From Paradevosia sp036499825 (GTDB lineage Bacteria; Pseudomonadota; Alphaproteobacteria; Rhizobiales; Devosiaceae): a stretch of DNA of 64,000 nt. The first letter of the stretch is position 1. Each line of letters starts with the position of its first letter. The translations under genes and the position numbers were made by a program. A model generated the notes under the pieces. The model was not told the origin of the DNA. It was given only the letters and a program-made list of their open reading frames with translations, and searched no databases. Shown here piece by piece: positions 51,004-58,456 of this stretch. Location of the stretch: positions 62,001 to 126,000 of the forward strand of contig DASYCZ010000035.1 in the NCBI GenBank assembly GCA_036499825.1, read 5' to 3'.

Positions 51004-51812
51004 GCGTCCTGTCGGTCGAAAACCTCTCCATCGACTATGTGGGGGCCCAAAGCATCTTTGCCGCCGTCAAGGATGTGAGCTTCGATATCGCAGCTGGCGA
51101 ATTCTTCGGCCTCGCCGGGGAATCGGGCTGCGGCAAGAGCACCATCGCGTTCGCCATCGCGCGCCTCCATCGCCCGCCGGCGCTGATCCGCTCGGGCAGC
51201 CGGATCGTTGTCGACGGACGCGACGTGCTTGGCCTCGACCAGGCGGAACTGCGCCGCTTCCGCTGGCGCGAAGTGGCGATGGTGTTCCAGAGCGCCATGA
51301 ATTCGCTCAACCCGGTGCTGACCATCGAGAGCCAGTTCTACGATGTGCTCAAGACCCATAAGGGCCTGTCGCGCGCGGCGGCCCGTGACCGCGCCGCCGA
51401 GCTGCTGGCGCTGGTGGATATCCCGGCCGACCGGCTGGCCGCCTATCCGCACCAGCTGTCGGGCGGCATGCGGCAGCGCATCGTCATCGCCATCTGTCTC
51501 GCCCTCAACCCAAAACTCCTCATCATGGACGAGCCCACCACCGCGCTCGACGTGGTGGTGCAGCGCGAAATCCTGCAGCGCATCCACCAGTTGCGCCAGA
51601 CGCTGGGCTTTTCGGTGCTGTTCATCACCCACGACCTGGCGCTGATGGTGCAGGTGAGCGACCGCATCGGCATCATGCTCGAAGGCCAATTGGTCGAGGT
51701 CAACGCCGCGCAGGAAATCTACCGCTCGCCCCGCCACGACTATACGCGCCGGCTCTGGGCGTCGATGCCGCGCCTTCATGGGCCGCAGATCGGGCAGGAT
51801 GCCGGAAAATGA
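51000..51812 (+). CDS. ABC transporter ATP-binding protein, OppD/DppD type
   Basis: A 270-residue ATPase starting MSVLSVENLSIDYVGAQ. Walker A is GESGCGKS, signature LSGGMRQRIVIAI, Walker B LLIMDEPTTALD and switch ITHDLA. It lacks the long C-terminal Cys-rich domain, ending soon after RHDYTRRLWASMPRL. Its stop overlaps the ATG of the second ATPase gene by four bases. Confidence 0.9.
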   Translation: MSVLSVENLSIDYVGAQSIFAAVKDVSFDIAAGEFFGLAGESGCGKSTIAFAIARLHRPPALIRSGSRIVVDGRDVLGLDQAELRRFRWREVAMVFQSAMNSLNPVLTIESQFYDVLKTHKGLSRAAARDRAAELLALVDIPADRLAAYPHQLSGGMRQRIVIAICLALNPKLLIMDEPTTALDVVVQREILQRIHQLRQTLGFSVLFITHDLALMVQVSDRIGIMLEGQLVEVNAAQEIYRSPRHDYTRRLWASMPRLHGPQIGQDAGK

Positions 51813-52720
51813 GTGAGGCCGCCTCCATCATCGCCCTGGACAATGTCTCCAAGAGCTTCGGTCCGGCCACAACGCGGATTCACGCGGCACGCGGGCTGTC
51901 GCTGGCGCTTCATCCCGGCCGCACCCTGGCGCTGGTCGGCGAATCCGGCTCCGGCAAGACCACGGCCGCCCGGCTGATCATGCGCGACTACCGGCCCGAC
52001 GCCGGGCGCCTGCTGTTTCGCGGCGCACCCGTCGAGGGCGGCGCGCTCCAAAGCCTCAAGGCCTACCGGCGGGCGGTGCAGATGGTGTTCCAGGACCCGT
52101 TCTCCTCGCTCAACCCCGCCCATACGGTGCGCTATCACCTGGAGCGGCCGCTGCGGCTGCACCAGCCCACCCTCGGGGGCGCGGAGCGGCAGGCGATGAT
52201 TGCCGAGCTCCTGGCCCGGGTGAAGCTCGATCCGGCGGTGATCGCGCCCAAATACCCCCATGAGCTTTCCGGCGGGCAGCGCCAGCGCATCAGCATCGCG
52301 CGCGCTTTGGCGGTCAATCCCGAGGTGATCATCGCAGACGAGCCCACCTCCATGCTGGATGTATCGGTGCGGCTGGGCATCCTCAACCTTCTCAACGACA
52401 TGAAGCGCCAGCTCGATCTCGCGGTGCTCTACATCACCCACGACATCGCCACCGCGCGCTTCGTGGCCGAGGACCTCATGGTCATGTATGCGGGGCAGGT
52501 CGTCGAATGGGGCGCGACACAAAGCGTGCTCGGCGACCCCCAGCATCCCTATACGCGCCTGCTGCTCTCCGCCGTGCCCGATCCCGACCGGCATTTTGGC
52601 GATACGCGGTTCGGCCAGGAGCTCGGCCAGATCGAGACGATCCGCCGGCAATCGGCCCTCGAGCAACCCGAAGTGCGCGCCATCGGCGAGAACCATTTCA
52701 TGCGTCCGATGCCGGTGTAA
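51809..52720 (+). CDS. ABC transporter ATP-binding protein, OppF/DppF type
   Basis: A 303-residue ATPase with Walker A GESGSGKT, signature LSGGQRQRISIARAL, Walker B VIIADEPTSMLD (Met in place of the usual Ala) and switch ITHDIA. No C-terminal Cys cluster is present. It is the last gene of the hexosaminidase-importer operon and converges on the NlpC/P60 gene, 42 bases away. Confidence 0.9.
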   Translation: MSEAASIIALDNVSKSFGPATTRIHAARGLSLALHPGRTLALVGESGSGKTTAARLIMRDYRPDAGRLLFRGAPVEGGALQSLKAYRRAVQMVFQDPFSSLNPAHTVRYHLERPLRLHQPTLGGAERQAMIAELLARVKLDPAVIAPKYPHELSGGQRQRISIARALAVNPEVIIADEPTSMLDVSVRLGILNLLNDMKRQLDLAVLYITHDIATARFVAEDLMVMYAGQVVEWGATQSVLGDPQHPYTRLLLSAVPDPDRHFGDTRFGQELGQIETIRRQSALEQPEVRAIGENHFMRPMPV

Positions 52721-52762
52721 GCAAGGCCCGCAGTCGCCTGGCCGCGCCGCCCCTGGGGCCGC

Positions 52763-53584
52763 TCAGAGCCGGCGGAAACCCAGCGGCTCCCCGCCGCCGA
52801 GCCGGCTGATGCGTGCGACGGCCTCGGCCAGGGGCTCGATCGCCACCGCCATGTGCCAGCTATTGGCGTGGATGATGTCGGCGGCGCTGGTCATGATCGC
52901 CACATGGCCGCGCCAGAACACCAGGTCGCCGCGCCGTGGTGTCGTGACGGCCGCGCCCATCGCGGCCTGCTGGTCGCTGTCGCGCGGGCAGGCCCGGCCA
53001 CTGGCGTAAAGCGCCTGCTGCACCAGGCCCGAACAGTCGAGCCCCAGGCTCTGGCGACCGCCCCAATAGTAGGGCGTGCCGGTGAAACGCTCTGCGACCG
53101 CCACGAAATCCGCCTCGGCGGTATCGATCGAAACGAGGTGCTCCTTGACGAACCAGCCGCCCGCCGCCTTGAGGAAGCGGCCCTCCTCCGCCTCGACGGC
53201 AAGCAGCGCATTCATCGAATAGAGCCCGGTCGACGGGGCCTTGATGCTGGGCACGCTGAACCCATAAGTGCGAAGCGCCCGCACCGTATGAGTGGGCGCC
53301 ACGGGCGATCCGCCCAAGTCGCTGGCCGCCACATAGCCCACATAGCCATCCCGCTGCGCCTGGCCGAAGGCCCAGCCATCGGCCTCGTCCAGCACCTCGA
53401 ACAGCTCGCCGCACAGCAACTGGTCGAGCTGTTCGGCGGCGGCGGAAGCTGCGCGGCGCAGCGCCGTCGCCGGAACCACCGCCTGGCGCAGGGTCGTGTC
53501 GACATAGCGGTCTGCCGGAACGACACCCTCGAGCGAGCGGGCCGCAATCCCGTCGCGCGCCAGGGTCAGGCGCGGATCAAGCAA
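52763..53584 (-). CDS. NlpC/P60-family peptidase with SH3-like N-terminal region
   Basis: A 273-residue protein without signal peptide. The C-terminal NlpC/P60 domain carries catalytic Cys184 in GLDCSGLVQQAL and His227 in WRGHVAIM. The first 150 residues fit two bacterial SH3-like units as in gamma-D-glutamyl-L-diamino acid endopeptidases (YkfC/DppVI type), which cut short peptidoglycan peptides in the cytoplasm. It converges on the hexosaminidase-importer operon, which suggests a shared role in handling cell-wall fragments. Confidence 0.82.
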   Translation of the reverse strand: MLDPRLTLARDGIAARSLEGVVPADRYVDTTLRQAVVPATALRRAASAAAEQLDQLLCGELFEVLDEADGWAFGQAQRDGYVGYVAASDLGGSPVAPTHTVRALRTYGFSVPSIKAPSTGLYSMNALLAVEAEEGRFLKAAGGWFVKEHLVSIDTAEADFVAVAERFTGTPYYWGGRQSLGLDCSGLVQQALYASGRACPRDSDQQAAMGAAVTTPRRGDLVFWRGHVAIMTSAADIIHANSWHMAVAIEPLAEAVARISRLGGGEPLGFRRL

Positions 53585-53738
53585 GGGAAATACTCATCAT
53601 CAAGGGGAGGGAGGCTGTACATGGGCGGACGCTAGCGTAACCGTCGCATCCTGTCACCAATACACACCGACCGTGCGCTTTTCTTTTCCGCGCGTCGTGC
53701 TTACAAATTGATCTTGGGGGATAATTGAGGAGGATTGT

Positions 53739-55052
53739 ATGGCGCGTAAACGGAACGGCGAGTCCCTGGGACAAGACCTTGGCGAGCCGGCAGCCGGTAA
53801 TGGGCTGCTGCACCGGCGGGCATTTCTGCAGGGAGGCATAGCCTTCACGGGCGGCGCGGCGGCGCTGGCGGTCGGCAGCCAGCCGGGGCTGGCTGCGAGC
53901 GCTCAGGCGAACCCGATAGGTAACGGTTCCCCGCCCTGGATGACGACGCCCGGGAAACTGTTTTCACCCTATGGCATGCCGGCCGAGGCCGAGTCGGGCG
54001 TGGTGCGCACCTTCGCGTTGAACAAGCTGGCCCCCGGCGTCGGTTCATCGCGCACGCCCCATCACCGCCTCGATGGCACCATCACGCCAAACGGGCTGCA
54101 TTTCGAGCGCTACCACAACGGCGTTCCCGATATCGATCCGGCCAAGCACGAGCTGGTCATCCACGGTCTCGTCGATCGGCCCCTGGTGTTCTCGCTCGAC
54201 AAGCTGCTGCGCTACCCCATGGAAAGCCATATCCGTTTCATCGAATGCGCCGGCAACAGCGCTTCGGCCGCCGGCGCCGCGCCGCCGCAGGCCAATGTGC
54301 AGAGCATTCACGGCCTGCTGTCCTGTTCGGAATGGACAGGGGTGCCGCTGAGCGTGCTGCTGGATGAGGCGGGCGTGCAGAAGGGCGCCAGCTGGATCCT
54401 GGCCGAAGGCGCCGATGCCGCCGGCATGGGCCGCAGCATTCCGCTCGACAAGGCCATGGACGATACCATCCTGGCCCTTTACCAGAACGGCGAGGCGCTG
54501 CGTCCCGAGCAGGGCTATCCCATGCGTCTCGTGGTGCCGGGCTTCCAGGGCAATATCAACGTCAAATGGCTGCGGCGCATCAAGGTCACCGATGGGCCGA
54601 CCCAGACCCGTGACGAGATCGCCCACTACACCGAGCTGATGAAGGACGGTAAAGCCCGCCAGTTCTGGCTCGAATATGGACCGAAATCCTTCATCGCCCG
54701 CCCCTCCTTCGGCGTTAACCTGACGGGCCCCGGCTATTACGAGATCTCGGGCCTCGCCTGGTCCGGCACGGGTCGTGTCGCCAAGGTCGAAGTCTCCGCC
54801 GACGGCGGCAAGAGCTGGGCCGAAGCGGCGCTCAACGAGCCGGTGCTGTCCAAGGCGCTGACGCGGTTTCGATTGCCCTGGCAGTGGGACGGCCAGCCCG
54901 CCGTGCTCATGAGCCGGGCGACGGACGAGCGCGGCATCGTGCAACCCACCCATGATGAGTGGAGCGCCACGTTCGCCCCCGGGCAGATCTACATGTACAA
55001 TGGCATCCAGAACTGGGCCATCAACGACAAGGGCGAGGTGGCCAATGTCTAA
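53739..55052 (+). CDS. soxC: SoxC-like sulfite dehydrogenase, molybdenum subunit
   Basis: A 437-residue periplasmic molybdoenzyme. The N-terminus has a Tat motif (HRRAFLQGG) near residues 25-33. The sulfite-oxidase-family cofactor-ligating Cys170 is in IRFIECAGNSAS. The C-terminal dimerisation domain (VEVSADGGKSWAEA) is present. It oxidises sulfite or protein-bound sulfane sulfur and passes electrons to the cytochrome encoded next. GAGGAGG precedes the ATG. No soxXYZAB genes lie nearby, so a role as a stand-alone sulfite dehydrogenase is likely. Confidence 0.85.
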   Translation: MARKRNGESLGQDLGEPAAGNGLLHRRAFLQGGIAFTGGAAALAVGSQPGLAASAQANPIGNGSPPWMTTPGKLFSPYGMPAEAESGVVRTFALNKLAPGVGSSRTPHHRLDGTITPNGLHFERYHNGVPDIDPAKHELVIHGLVDRPLVFSLDKLLRYPMESHIRFIECAGNSASAAGAAPPQANVQSIHGLLSCSEWTGVPLSVLLDEAGVQKGASWILAEGADAAGMGRSIPLDKAMDDTILALYQNGEALRPEQGYPMRLVVPGFQGNINVKWLRRIKVTDGPTQTRDEIAHYTELMKDGKARQFWLEYGPKSFIARPSFGVNLTGPGYYEISGLAWSGTGRVAKVEVSADGGKSWAEAALNEPVLSKALTRFRLPWQWDGQPAVLMSRATDERGIVQPTHDEWSATFAPGQIYMYNGIQNWAINDKGEVANV

Positions 55053-55596
55053 GTTCAAGACTCTGTTCCGACTGACCGCCGCGACCCTGGCGCTCGCCAT
55101 GGCGGCACTCCCCGCTTTGGCGCAGGGCCCGGGACTGGGCCAAAAAGCCACGCCCGACCAGATCGCCGCCGTCGATATCAGCATCCCGCCGGACGGCCAA
55201 AACCTGCCCCCGGGCAACGGTACCGTGGCGATGGGAAAGGCGCTCTTTGGCGAACAATGCGCCAGCTGCCACGGCGAAGCCGGCGCCGGCGGCAAGGGCG
55301 GCCTGGTGCAGCTGACCGGTGGCATCGGCACGCTCGCCAGCCCGCAACCCGTCAAGACCATCAACAGCTACTGGCCGTATGCGACGACGATATTCGACTA
55401 TATCCGGCGCGCCATGCCGGTGACGCACCCGCAGTCGCTGACCAACGAACAGGTCTATGCGGTGACGGCCTATCTGCTGTCGGTGGATGGCATCGTGCCA
55501 GAAGGCACGACGCTGGACGCCAAAACCCTGCCCGCCGTGCAAATGCCCAATCGCGACGGTTTCGCCAACTGGTACGGCAAACCGCCCACGCCCTGA
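55045..55596 (+). CDS. Monohaem cytochrome c, SoxD-like N-terminal part
   Basis: A 183-residue exported protein with a signal peptide (MSKFKTLFRLTAATLALAMA, cut near LAQ) and one haem-binding motif CASCH at 72-76; Met125 in RRAMPVTHP is the probable axial ligand. SoxD is usually about twice as long with two haems, so this is a short version. It overlaps the SoxC-like gene by 8 bases and takes its electrons. Confidence 0.82.
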   Translation: MSKFKTLFRLTAATLALAMAALPALAQGPGLGQKATPDQIAAVDISIPPDGQNLPPGNGTVAMGKALFGEQCASCHGEAGAGGKGGLVQLTGGIGTLASPQPVKTINSYWPYATTIFDYIRRAMPVTHPQSLTNEQVYAVTAYLLSVDGIVPEGTTLDAKTLPAVQMPNRDGFANWYGKPPTP

Positions 55597-55630
55597 GCGG
55601 CAGCGGCGTTACGCCCCACTGGCCACTGAA

Positions 55631-55661
55631 CGCGGCGCCGTCTTAGGAGACGGCCGCCGCG
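55631..55661. terminator. Hairpin between convergent genes
   Basis: CGCGGCGCCGTC (55631-55642) and GACGGCCGCCGCG (55649-55661) form a GC-rich stem of about 12 bp with one bulged base. It sits between the ends of two convergent genes and could stop both transcripts; T-runs are absent. Confidence 0.4.
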
Positions 55662-55674
55662 TTGCGGCCCACCA

Positions 55675-56307
55675 TCAGCGCAGCGGCCCGTTGCGTTCGA
55701 ACTCTTCCCAACCCAGGAGTTTGGGGCGCGAGCCCTCCGGATCGTCGTCGTCTGAGGGGATCTTGCCACCGGGCTTTTGCGAGCGCTTCAGCTTCGCCTT
55801 CCAGGCGGCCCGGCGCCGGTTCTCGGCGGCCGTCGCCGCATCCTCCTCGCGCCAGGCGGCCACCAGGTCGCGATCGAGGATGTCCTCGACCTGGCGCGGA
55901 TCGAAGACATGGAAGGTCACCTTCTTCGCCCGTCCGCGCAGTTTTACCGTGCGGGTGCCGGCGCTCGGCAAGCGGCCATCCTTGAGCCAGCGATGGCGCT
56001 CGGTGGTCGAGATGGTCAGGATGTCCTCGATTTCACGGGGGATCACCGGCAGGCTGTCGATGCCCGCAAGCGTTTTGGAAACAACCGCCGCCGCCGCCCG
56101 GAACGCGTCGTCCGAACCCTCCGGCATCCGCAAGGCGACCGCCACAGCCTCAAGGACGACCGCCTTTTTCGCTGCCGCAGGCAGGCGTGCACGGATCTCA
56201 AGAAGAATACCCCTGGCCCGGACCGACGAGCCGAGCGTGGCATCCGACGACAGCGTCCACTCCTGACTAAGCGTCACATCTGAAGGTTTTGGCGGCTGAG
56301 AAGGCAT
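55675..56307 (-). CDS. Hypothetical protein with possible winged-helix segment
   Basis: A 210-residue protein with no recognised family. A central part (IEDILTISTTERHRWLKDGRLPSAG...VFDPRQVEDIL) looks like a MerR/excisionase-like helix-turn-helix with a wing, where a helix, a W-x-K-x-G-x-L-P turn and a basic strand follow one another. The C-terminus is strongly charged and rich in Lys, Arg and Asp. Start uncertain: ATG 56307 or ATG 56370. It lies between the sulfite dehydrogenase genes and a repeat-rich region. Confidence 0.55.
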   Translation of the reverse strand: MPSQPPKPSDVTLSQEWTLSSDATLGSSVRARGILLEIRARLPAAAKKAVVLEAVAVALRMPEGSDDAFRAAAAVVSKTLAGIDSLPVIPREIEDILTISTTERHRWLKDGRLPSAGTRTVKLRGRAKKVTFHVFDPRQVEDILDRDLVAAWREEDAATAAENRRRAAWKAKLKRSQKPGGKIPSDDDDPEGSRPKLLGWEEFERNGPLR

Positions 56308-56390
56308 GCGCTGCAAATAGGTCTTCCGGCTCTGTGCTTCAACGACATGTTGAGGGCGTTGGCTCGGCATGGGTCACCGATCTTTCGACC

Positions 56391-56501
56391 ACCTCGCCCC
56401 TATGGGGACTTCGAGCCGTTCCGCCGCAGGCGGAGCAATCGCTCCAGTGGAGCGATTGGAGGTGAAAGGCCATTAGAGCTGCGCTCGAATGGCGAGACGC
56501 G
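56391..56501. repeat. Repeat B, copy 1
   Basis: A unit of about 110 bases starting ACCTCGCCCC and ending GGCGAGACGCG. It contains short palindromic arms (GTTCCGCCGCAGGCGGAGC and AATCGCTCCAGTGGAGCGATT). It is nearly identical to 57744-57855 and similar to 43128-43238. Confidence 0.7.
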
Positions 56502-56521
56502 TGGCCGCAATCACCAAGCTT

Positions 56522-56846
56522 TCGGTCACCTCGCCCCTCCGGGGAGAGGTCGACGCGATAGCGTCGGGTGAGGGGAGCGGAGTTCTCAGCACCCCTGATG
56601 CTGCGGTTCGCGCCATTACCGATGCTTCCGCGAACCGCCGGATAGTCGCCTGATCTCTCCCCACCCACCGGGTCATTCCGGCGAAGGCCGGAATCCATGT
56701 CCGTGGCCTACCGCTTACATCCAGCTTATGGGTTACTCCCCGCATGGATCCCGGCCTCCGCCGGGATGACTCGGGGAAAATAGAGGGATTGCCTCCCACC
56801 ACTGGCCTCTTGGTCACCTCGCTCTTTGGGCGCGATCAGGGCAAGG
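56522..56846. repeat. Repeat A, copy 1
   Basis: About 325 bases, nearly the same as 58002-58344 in the same orientation, with scattered substitutions and one gap. It includes several GC-rich hairpin words such as GTCATTCCGGCGAAGGCCGG. With repeat B it brackets the methyltransferase gene at 57000. It carries no convincing coding frame. Confidence 0.75.
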
Positions 56847-56999
56847 GAACAAGGGCCACATACCGACCAAAAGATCACCGCCTCAACTGGCCGCAAAGCA
56901 ACGCCGCGTGGGCGACCTGACCTTTTCCCCTTGCCATGCCATCAGCCACCGTTTCTATCAATCCGGTCGCCGAAGCACCGGCGCTAGGGGGCAGGACCG

Positions 57000-57710
57000 A
57001 TGACGAACGGATGGGAAGAGTCGGCTGCTGCCTGGATTGCCGGGCTCGGCGCCGAGGGAGATTTCGCGCGGCGGTTCGTTCTCGACCAGCCCATGCTGGA
57101 GCGCGTGGGGCAGAGCGGGGCGCGCAACGCGCTCGATGTGGGTTGTGGCGAAGGGCGGTTCTGCCGGATGCTGGCGGCGCGGGGCGTCGGCGCGACGGGG
57201 ATTGATCCGTCGCCATCGCTCATCGGCGAGGCGCGGCGCCTCGATCCCAAGGGTGATTATCGCATCGCCGCGGCCGAAGAGCTGCCGTTCGACGAAGCGG
57301 CGTTCGAGCTGGTCGTAGCCTATCTGAGCCTTATCGACATCGCCGACCTCAAGGCGGCCATCACCGAGATGAGCCGGGTGCTGCGTCCGGGCGGCCAATT
57401 GCTGATCGCCAATCTCACCAGCTTTTACAGCGCCAGCAATCCGACCGGCTGGATCGACGAGGCCGATGGCACGCGCCGGTTCCTCATCGACAACTATATG
57501 GGCGAGCGCGCCGACTGGGTCGCCTGGCGAGGGCTCAGGGTGATCAACTGGCACCGCCCGCTCAGCGCCTATATGGGACTGCTGCTCGATGCGGGCCTGA
57601 CGCTACGCCATTTCGACGAACCACTGCCGCATGGCGGCGATCCCAAACAGGCCGAGTTTTTTCGCCGCGTACCCTCATTCCTGATCATGGCGTGGGAAAA
57701 GCCGGCCTAG
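57000..57710 (+). CDS. Class-I SAM-dependent methyltransferase
   Basis: A 236-residue methyltransferase with motif I NALDVGCGEGRFCRML, motif post-I GIDPSPSLIGEARR, motif IV ELVVAYLSLIDI and motif V VLRPGGQLLIANL. This is the UbiE/Methyltransf_11 pattern. The substrate is unknown. It sits alone between two copies of a long direct repeat pair, so it could have arrived or be lost as a module; its composition looks like its surroundings. Confidence 0.82.
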   Translation: MTNGWEESAAAWIAGLGAEGDFARRFVLDQPMLERVGQSGARNALDVGCGEGRFCRMLAARGVGATGIDPSPSLIGEARRLDPKGDYRIAAAEELPFDEAAFELVVAYLSLIDIADLKAAITEMSRVLRPGGQLLIANLTSFYSASNPTGWIDEADGTRRFLIDNYMGERADWVAWRGLRVINWHRPLSAYMGLLLDAGLTLRHFDEPLPHGGDPKQAEFFRRVPSFLIMAWEKPA

Positions 57711-57743
57711 GGATTACGAAGGTGAGATGCTCGCCGGCACTCA

Positions 57744-57855
57744 CCTCGGCCCTTTGGGGACTTCGAGCCGTTCCGCCCATAGGCGGAGCAATCGCTCCAG
57801 TGGAGCGATTGGAGGCGAGAAGGCCATGAGAGCTGCGCTCGAATGGCGAGACGCG
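57744..57855. repeat. Repeat B, copy 2
   Basis: Nearly identical to 56391-56501 in the same orientation, here with CCCATAGGCGG in place of CCGCAGGCGG. It lies 34 bases after the methyltransferase stop. A further related stretch with CCTCACCCCCC and GGAGGGGCGAGG words follows to about 57960. Confidence 0.7.
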
Positions 57856-58001
57856 TAAGCGTCGGGTGAGAGGTACGGAGCTACCGGTTTCTGCGTACGC
57901 GGCACCACCCCTCACCCCCCTGTCGGGCTCCCTCTCCCCGGAGGGGCGAGGGGGCAGGAGCCGCTGTCTTTTGATGACTTCTTCGCCCGTTCCACAGCTC
58001 T

Positions 58002-58344
58002 CTCGGTCACCTCGCCCCGCTGGGGAGAGGTCGACGCGATAGCGTCGGGTGAGGGGAGCGGAGTTCTCAGCACCCCTGATGCTGCGGTTCGCGCCACTAC
58101 CGATGCTTCAGCGAACCGCCGGATAATCGCCTGATCTCTCCCCACCCACCGGGTCATTCCGGCGGAGGCCGGAATCCATGTCCGTGGCCTGCCGCCTACA
58201 TCCAGCCTATGGGTTGCTCCCCGCATGGATCCGGGCCTCCGCCGGGATGACTCAGAGAAAATAGAGGGATTGTCGCTCGCCACTGGCCTCTCGGTCACCT
58301 CGCTCTTTCGGGGCGAGGGAACCGGGGGCATAATCAGGGCAAGG
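58002..58344. repeat. Repeat A, copy 2
   Basis: Second copy of the repeat at 56522-56846, same orientation. By eye well over 90 percent of positions match in the first 270 bases; the end has a short insertion. It is located upstream of the molybdenum hydroxylase terminator. Confidence 0.75.
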
Positions 58345-58400
58345 AACAGGGGCCGCGAGACCCGCGAAAGCCTGCGGATCACCACCCCACCATAACCGCA

Positions 58401-58439
58401 AAACAAAACCGCATGGGCGGCAAAGCCCATGCGGTTTTT
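58401..58439. terminator. Strong bidirectional intrinsic terminator
   Basis: AAAACCGCATGGGC (58405-58418) pairs perfectly with GCCCATGCGGTTTT (58425-58438), with T-runs on both sides (GGTTTTTA on plus, TTTTGTTTT on minus). It lies 18 bases after the stop of the molybdenum hydroxylase operon. Confidence 0.85.
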
Positions 58440-58456
58440 AAACGTGCAGCGGTCGG

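Noticed and set aside
53739..55596. Complete sox thiosulfate oxidation operon
   Set aside because: No soxX, soxY, soxZ, soxA or soxB gene lies in the window and the cytochrome is short.
56391..58344. CRISPR array or insertion sequence
   Set aside because: Repeats are long, few and unevenly spaced, with no transposase or cas gene; they are dispersed intergenic repeats.
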